From assembly GCA_002431635.1 (NCBI GenBank), contig DJGH01000017.1, positions 7,865 to 18,645 on the forward strand: DNA of 10,781 nucleotides, in the 5' to 3' direction. The stretch is from Petrotoga sp. UBA5851 (GTDB lineage Bacteria > Thermotogota > Thermotogae > Petrotogales > Petrotogaceae). The notes below the pieces were generated by a model. That model was given only the letters and a program-made list of their open reading frames with translations, made no database searches and had not been told where the DNA came from. This document shows positions 6,607 to 10,781 of this stretch, piece by piece. Made by a program: the position numbers and the translations under genes. Each line of letters opens with the position of its first letter. Position 1 is the first letter of the stretch.

Positions 6607-6614
6607 TTTTTGGT

Positions 6615-7643
6615 CTAATTCTGCATTCTTATTTCCTGCCATACTTTGTTGTAAAGCTCTATATCCTTTCCAAGATCCATTATTAGTTCACAGTTATCCA
6701 GTTCTCCTTCTTTATACATAGGCTGTACCGTTATAAACTCCCTGGCGGGAATATTTATGGAAGGAAGCTGTACATAATCACTTATCTGGGCATATATTTT
6801 AGGTTCATATACATAGTTCATAAACTTATAAGCAAGTTCCTTGTGTTTGCTGGTTTTAAGCATAACCATATTGTCTATCCAGAGTGTTCCGCCTTCTTTC
6901 GGAATGAAGTAATCTGTATTTTTAAGCATTTCTTCATCAAGCTCAAGGAAAATACTGTCTCCGTAACCATGTATCACGTAGTACTCGGAGTTGGCATAGT
7001 TCTTGGCATTGGAAAGGCCATCAAACTTCAATATATTTTCTTTCCACTTTAAGACTAGCTGTTTTGCCTCTTCAAGTTCGTTTTCCTTTACGGTGTTTAC
7101 TGAGTAACCCAGAAACTTGAGAGCCGCTCCGAGAGTCTCTCTCATATCGTCCAAAAGAGACATCTTTCCTTTAAGATCAGACCGTTCAAAGATAGTCCAG
7201 CTATGGTCATACTCTGTTACATATTTGGTGTTGACCGCAAGCCCGGTGGAACCTATCATATAAGGCAGACAGTACTGCTGATTAATGTCGTAGGACATCT
7301 TCATGAGTGATGACTGTTCTATATTTGAAAGGTTTGGCACCTTGGTTTTATCAAGTTTTTCAAGCATATTCTCATTTATCATGATCTGGGCATAATCGGC
7401 AGAAGGGAATATTATATCGTAACCTGTTCCGCCCGCTTTAAGCTTTGCATACATCTCTTCGTTTGAAGAGTAAAAATCATATACAACGTCACAGCTGTAC
7501 TCTTTTTCAAAGCTCTGTACAACTTCCTGAGGGATGTAGTTCGCCCAGTTATATACATATAACTTTTCAGGCTGTTTGTTACAGCTTGTAAGAACCAAAA
7601 GAACTGCCAGAACAAAAAAAGCAAAAGTTAAAAACTTTTTCAC
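6615..7643 (-). CDS. potD: Spermidine/putrescine ABC transporter, substrate-binding lipoprotein
   Basis: Extracytoplasmic polyamine receptor that delivers spermidine or putrescine to the PotBC channel. Seen: 342 residues, a positively charged and hydrophobic signal segment with lipobox LTSC and lipidated Cys21, so it is anchored on the outer face of the membrane. The mature part begins LYVYNWANYIP as in PotD/PotF. Residues resembling the E. coli polyamine site: W33, Y36, Y84, D166, E169, and W255/D257 in LWIDN; the position of E. coli W229 seems to be Tyr or Asp here, and T35 is Ala. GTG start follows AAAGGAGG at 9-10 bases. Last gene of the operon, 17 bases after potC, and followed by the terminator. 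Which polyamine is preferred cannot be said. Confidence 0.93.
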   Translation of the reverse strand: MKKFLTFAFFVLAVLLVLTSCNKQPEKLYVYNWANYIPQEVVQSFEKEYSCDVVYDFYSSNEEMYAKLKAGGTGYDIIFPSADYAQIMINENMLEKLDKTKVPNLSNIEQSSLMKMSYDINQQYCLPYMIGSTGLAVNTKYVTEYDHSWTIFERSDLKGKMSLLDDMRETLGAALKFLGYSVNTVKENELEEAKQLVLKWKENILKFDGLSNAKNYANSEYYVIHGYGDSIFLELDEEMLKNTDYFIPKEGGTLWIDNMVMLKTSKHKELAYKFMNYVYEPKIYAQISDYVQLPSINIPAREFITVQPMYKEGELDNCELIMDLGKDIELYNKVWQEIRMQN

Positions 7644-7660
7644 TTTTTAAATCCTCCTTT

Positions 7661-8437
7661 TTAAGAAAACATATATTTGTAAAACCTTCTTGTTGAAACA
7701 GCAAGAAGTATGGTGCTTGCTATAAGAACTACTGAAACTGCATTTATAATGGGTGAAACTCCAAAACGTATCATCGAGTTTATGTACAGTGGTAATGTGG
7801 ATGAACCTGGTCCTGAAACAAAAAAGGTTATTACGAAATCATCCAGTGATAGGGTAACGGCCATAAGAAAACCCGATATTATTCCAGGCATCGATATAGG
7901 AATGATTACTTTGAAAAGGGTGTCTATCTCTTTGGCTCCAAGATCGTAAGCGGCCTCTATTATAGAGTAGTCGAACTCCTCAAGCCTTGCCATTACTATG
8001 AACAGTACATATGGGATACTTACCGTGGTATGGGCTATAAATATGGTCAGAAGGCTCAGCGGAACTTTGAACATGACAAAGAATATCAAAAGCGAAACAC
8101 CCATTATTATTTCGGGCATTATTAGCGGAAGATACGATGCAACTTGAATATATTTCTTGCTTTTGAACCTGTACCAGTACATGCCTATGGCTCCTAGCGT
8201 TCCTATGGCTGTAGATACAATAGATGAGGAAACTGCAATTATTACACTATTGAAAACAGCCTTCCAAAGATCGTCAGATTCAAAAAAAAGTTTTTGGTAC
8301 CATTTGAGGGAAAAACCACTCCACGCCATTGTTTTTCCTTCGTTAAATGAAAAAATTATGAGAACTGCTATAGGAAGATAAAAAAATATCATGGTGAGAA
8401 TGAACATGATAAATGAAAATCTGTGTTTTTCTTTCAT
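7661..8437 (-). CDS. potC: Spermidine/putrescine ABC transporter permease PotC
   Basis: One of the two membrane subunits of the polyamine importer. Seen: 258 residues, about six hydrophobic segments starting with FIMFILTMIFFYLPIAVLII, an inner-membrane BPD-type permease. The EAA loop that docks on the ATPase is clear: EAAYDLGAKEIDTLFKVIIP (161-180). MPEIIMGVSLLIFF and LSLDDFVITFF are typical of PotC rather than PotB. Its ATG overlaps the potB stop by 4 bases (ATGA), implying translational coupling; the upstream purine-rich site is weak. Full length and apparently intact. Confidence 0.95.
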   Translation of the reverse strand: MKEKHRFSFIMFILTMIFFYLPIAVLIIFSFNEGKTMAWSGFSLKWYQKLFFESDDLWKAVFNSVIIAVSSSIVSTAIGTLGAIGMYWYRFKSKKYIQVASYLPLIMPEIIMGVSLLIFFVMFKVPLSLLTIFIAHTTVSIPYVLFIVMARLEEFDYSIIEAAYDLGAKEIDTLFKVIIPISMPGIISGFLMAVTLSLDDFVITFFVSGPGSSTLPLYINSMIRFGVSPIINAVSVVLIASTILLAVSTRRFYKYMFS

Positions 8438-9312
8438 ACGGACTCTTCACCAGCTTTCTCTCTTACAACGAGCTTTTTAACGCTTTCAAGGTTATTTTTG
8501 TTAAGCTTTAGAAATACGAGTACTCCGATCATGGTTATCACTGTGAGTACCACGGATATGGAGGAGGCAAGCGGCCAGTTCCGTGTTGTGGTAAGCTCGC
8601 GCGATATTATGTTCCCAAGCATCATGGAGTCCTTTCCGCCTACAAGCATAGGTATCACATACGACCCTAAAGCAGGAATGAATGTAAAGAGTATCGAGGT
8701 AGTAAGACCTCCCTTTATATTGGGAAGTAGCACCTTAAAAAAAGCCTGTGCCTTGGTTGCCCCAAGATCTCTTGCTGCCTCAAGAAGTGAAAAGTCAAAC
8801 TTTTCAATAGAGGAGTAAAGCGGCAGTATGGCATATGGAAGGTATGTATAGATTATAACCAGAATTACGGCATACTGGTTATATAAAAATTGAACATATG
8901 TGTCTATCACACCTAATTTTACGAGTATGTTGTTTACAAAACCGTTATTTCCGAGTATGGCAATCCAAGCGTATACTCGGATGAGAAAGTTGGTCCAGAA
9001 CGGTATTATTACAAGCAAAAGGAGCTGGTTCTTGTGTTTGTTCCTTGCAATGTAATAGGCTGTTGGAATAGCAAAAAGAACTGTAAGAAAGGTTGAAATT
9101 ACAGATATATAAACTGTTATCCATACAACGTTTATGAAGCTTGTATTGGCAAGTGCTTTGTAGCCTTCAAGGGAAAACTGCCATTGGACACCGCCGTAAG
9201 TCGCTTTGGTGAGAAAGCTGTATATGAATATTATACAGGTAGGTACTATGAAGAAAAGGGTTATCCAAAGTCCTAAAGGCAAAGAATAAACCGGACCGTA
9301 GTTTTTCTTCAT
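8434..9312 (-). CDS. potB: Spermidine/putrescine ABC transporter permease PotB
   Basis: Partner of PotC in the membrane channel. Seen: 292 residues, about six membrane segments, first at 10-33, with a large outward loop after it (YGGVQWQFSLEGYKALAN). Family-typical parts are IPFWTNFLIRVYAW (about 103-116) and the EAA loop EAARDLGATKAQAFFKVLLP (178-197), followed by IPALGSYVIPMLVGG. The C-terminus is charged and cytoplasmic. The ATG overlaps the potA stop by 4 bases and the potC start overlaps its own stop, so potA-B-C are tightly coupled. Intact. Confidence 0.95.
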   Translation of the reverse strand: MKKNYGPVYSLPLGLWITLFFIVPTCIIFIYSFLTKATYGGVQWQFSLEGYKALANTSFINVVWITVYISVISTFLTVLFAIPTAYYIARNKHKNQLLLLVIIPFWTNFLIRVYAWIAILGNNGFVNNILVKLGVIDTYVQFLYNQYAVILVIIYTYLPYAILPLYSSIEKFDFSLLEAARDLGATKAQAFFKVLLPNIKGGLTTSILFTFIPALGSYVIPMLVGGKDSMMLGNIISRELTTTRNWPLASSISVVLTVITMIGVLVFLKLNKNNLESVKKLVVREKAGEESV

Positions 9313-10415
9313 TCTTCCTCAACCTCGACTATGAAACCGTCGTCAACATTCCACCAGATAAAAACATCTTCATTCCATTTGATGGGAGTTTCATCCAGAA
9401 GATAATTTACATGCTGCTTATAAACTTTAAAGCTGAACTTGCCGGATTTTACAAAGTACTTACTCTGAAAACCTGAGTATATTACTTCGTCTACTCTTCC
9501 ATGCAGAACATTAAACTTATCGGGAAGATTTTCTGGCATCTGTTTGGTTATTCTTATTTTTTCAGGTCTTATCGTAAGTTTTACCACATCATTTATTTTA
9601 AGTGGTTTGTCAAGGTAGACAAAAAGTTCTCCCAATTCCTTTATCTCTATCTTCGCATACTCTTCGTTTACCTGATTCACACGTCCACGCAAAAAGTTGG
9701 TCTCGCCCAGAAAACTTGCTACAAATGAATCGGCTGGGCTTTCATATATTTGATGGGGAGTACCTATCTGGAGAACCTCGCCATCGTTCATTATAGCAAC
9801 TCTATCTGATACGCTGAGCGCTTCCTGCTGGTCGTGGGTAACGTATATAAAGGTTATGCCCACTTCATCGTGAATGGAATCAAGCTCAATAAGCATGTGT
9901 TGTCTTAGTTTGGCATCAAGTGCACTCAAAGGTTCATCTAAAAGCAAAACCTTCGGCTCTCCTATAAGTGCCCTGGCTATGGCAACTCTTTGTTTCTGCC
10001 CGCCGGAAAGCTGCGAAGGATATTTTTTTGTATGCATATCCAGTTTAACAAGTGAAAGATACTTTTCTACCTGTCTTTTTATCTCTGATTCGCTTATCTT
10101 TAAAAGCCTGAGGGAAAAAGCGACATTCTCGAAAACAGATAAATGGGGAAAAAGCGCATAGTTCTGAAAAATTATATTCACAGGTCTTTCGTTTGGCAAG
10201 ATCTTTATAAGATTCTGACCGTCAAGATATATTATACCTTCACTCGGATCTTCAAAACCTGCTATAATCCTTAAAAGAGTAGTTTTACCACAACCGGATG
10301 GACCTAATAAAGAAAAAAACTCTCCTCTCTGGATTTCAAAACTTGCGTTTTCTACGGCAACAAAATCGCCAAATCTTTTTGTTACATTTTCTACCCTTAT
10401 CTCGCTTCCCTTCAA
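9309..10415 (-). CDS. potA: Spermidine/putrescine ABC transporter ATP-binding protein
   Basis: Cytoplasmic ATPase that drives the polyamine importer. Seen in 368 residues: Walker A GPSGCGKTT (38-46), Q-loop Q84, signature LSGGQKQR (136-143), Walker B VLLLDE (156-161), D-loop SALD, switch His194 in THD, then the PotA/MalK-type motif GTPHQIYESPADSFVASFLGE and a C-terminal TOBE-like regulatory domain to about 365. Start choice: an in-frame TTG at 10445 would add 10 residues, but its upstream region has no good site, whereas TTG at 10415 follows a perfect AAGGAGG (10430-10424) at 8 bases and gives the usual short N-terminus. Residues for ATP hydrolysis are all present. First gene of potABCD. Confidence 0.95.
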   Translation of the reverse strand: MKGSEIRVENVTKRFGDFVAVENASFEIQRGEFFSLLGPSGCGKTTLLRIIAGFEDPSEGIIYLDGQNLIKILPNERPVNIIFQNYALFPHLSVFENVAFSLRLLKISESEIKRQVEKYLSLVKLDMHTKKYPSQLSGGQKQRVAIARALIGEPKVLLLDEPLSALDAKLRQHMLIELDSIHDEVGITFIYVTHDQQEALSVSDRVAIMNDGEVLQIGTPHQIYESPADSFVASFLGETNFLRGRVNQVNEEYAKIEIKELGELFVYLDKPLKINDVVKLTIRPEKIRITKQMPENLPDKFNVLHGRVDEVIYSGFQSKYFVKSGKFSFKVYKQHVNYLLDETPIKWNEDVFIWWNVDDGFIVEVEEE

Positions 10416-10423
10416 CTTTCCAG

Positions 10424-10430
10424 CCTCCTT
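10424..10430 (-). promoter_or_regulatory. Ribosome binding site of potA
   Basis: A perfect AAGGAGG on the minus strand, 8 bases before TTG 10415-10413. It decides the start against the longer in-frame TTG at 10445, which would put this site inside the coding region. Confidence 0.75.
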
Positions 10431-10450
10431 TACCGTAATTTCCAAAACTG

Positions 10451-10474
10451 CTTCGCTGCTGTTGATAAGCGAAG
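10451..10474. repeat. 7-bp inverted repeat in the potA leader
   Basis: CTTCGCT (10451-10457) and AGCGAAG (10468-10474) pair perfectly around a 10-base loop. In the potA leader RNA this forms a hairpin about 20 bases upstream of the AAGGAGG site. No T tract follows on the minus strand, so it is not a terminator as it stands. It could be an operator or an RNA control element. Confidence 0.45.
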
Positions 10475-10501
10475 TTCCAAAGTGCTTTTTTGTACCAGAA
10501 T

Positions 10502-10507
10502 ATTATA
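10502..10507 (-). promoter_or_regulatory. Likely -10 element of the potABCD operon
   Basis: A perfect TATAAT on the minus strand, about 87 bases upstream of the potA start. No good -35 is visible in the A-rich stretch upstream. A start near 10495 gives a leader of about 80 bases that includes the inverted repeat at 10451-10474. Confidence 0.45.
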
Positions 10508-10658
10508 CATTAATTTTAACTTTTTTTGTTTTCCTAATTATTTCTTTTAGTTAAGAATACTGCAATCCATTCAGATTTAGACTTCAGACGTTAAAATATA
10601 CAACAAAACATATAATAACAAGAAAGAAAAAAGTAACATTATTTTCCCTTTTGTGTAG

Positions 10659-10664
10659 TATAAT
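10659..10664 (+). promoter_or_regulatory. Likely -10 element of the rightward gene at 10696
   Basis: TATAAT on the plus strand, 31 bases before the ATG. The -35 region is poor: the nearest candidate, TAACAT at 10634, has a 19-base spacing. The region 10508-10658 between the two divergent promoters is A/T-rich, and I see nothing else in it. Confidence 0.45.
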
Positions 10665-10695
10665 TTTTTTTACTATAAGATCAAGGAGCATAAAA

Positions 10696-10781
10696 ATGGA
10701 TAATGAGTTTGAAGGAAGTTTCGAGCAGGATTTTGACAGTTTTATGAGAGAACTCTTCAAAAACAATCCCGAACTGAAAAA
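10696..10781 (+). CDS. Start of an unidentified acidic protein (partial, runs off right edge)
   Basis: Seen: ATG at 10696 after AAGGAG (10683-10688) with 7-base spacing, opening a frame that stays open for 28 codons to the window end. The residues begin MDNEFEGSFEQDFDSFMREL and continue FKNNPELKK. It is rich in acidic and Phe residues and probably helical and cytoplasmic, with no signal peptide. It is transcribed away from potABCD. I do not recognise the family. Confidence 0.6.
   Translation, partial: MDNEFEGSFEQDFDSFMRELFKNNPELK

Noticed and set aside
8423..8818. Plus-strand open frame of 131 codons opposite potB
   Set aside because: A mirror of the potB coding sequence; the potB protein is unmistakable and the plus frame has low-complexity, unlikely composition.
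10584..10766. Minus-strand open frame of 60 codons at the right edge
   Set aside because: It overlaps a plus-strand start with a good ribosome site and promoter, and lies mostly in A/T-rich non-coding DNA.

Overview
The window is a low-GC bacterial chromosome segment with strong Shine-Dalgarno sites (AAGGAGG, GGAGG), several TTG/GTG starts and a PolC-family DNA polymerase. PolC occurs mainly in Firmicutes, Tenericutes, Fusobacteria and Thermotogae, so the host is most likely a Firmicutes- or Fusobacteria-type organism; I cannot name a species. Almost everything is on the minus strand; only a gene fragment at the right edge is on plus.

Reading from the left (the 3' side of the minus-strand units): positions 1-42 hold the first 14 codons of an unidentified gene that follows cas6, presumably the next gene of a CRISPR-Cas operon leaving the window. 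cas6 (117-872) is a clear crRNA-processing endoribonuclease with its own extended -10 promoter, but its apparent start codon is ATA. A strong terminator (984-1010) separates it from a one-gene unit, an AraC-type regulator with a C-terminal GyrI-like ligand domain (1017-1928). Next come nnr (2026-3492, bifunctional NAD(P)HX repair enzyme) and, 22 bases upstream of it, a 991-residue PolC-family polymerase (3515-6490). The two are probably co-transcribed. The polymerase lacks the proofreading exonuclease insert and the N-terminal domains of ordinary PolC, has lost one PHP metal ligand, and has a perfect inverted repeat just ahead of its ribosome binding site.

A long hairpin at 6565-6606 ends a spermidine/putrescine ABC transporter operon, potA-potB-potC-potD (10415 down to 6615). 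Its genes overlap by 4 bases (potA/potB, potB/potC) or are 17 bases apart (potC/potD): ATPase, two permeases and a lipoprotein binding protein, a complete importer. Its leader carries a 7-bp inverted repeat. A divergent plus-strand gene starts at 10696 and runs off the right edge.

The most interesting items are the exonuclease-free PolC paralogue-like polymerase with an operator-like palindrome (candidate accessory or error-prone polymerase), the AraC/GyrI gene with a near-perfect internal start site that could give a second, stand-alone ligand-binding protein, and the ATA start of cas6. No CRISPR repeats, transposons, tRNA or rRNA genes were seen.
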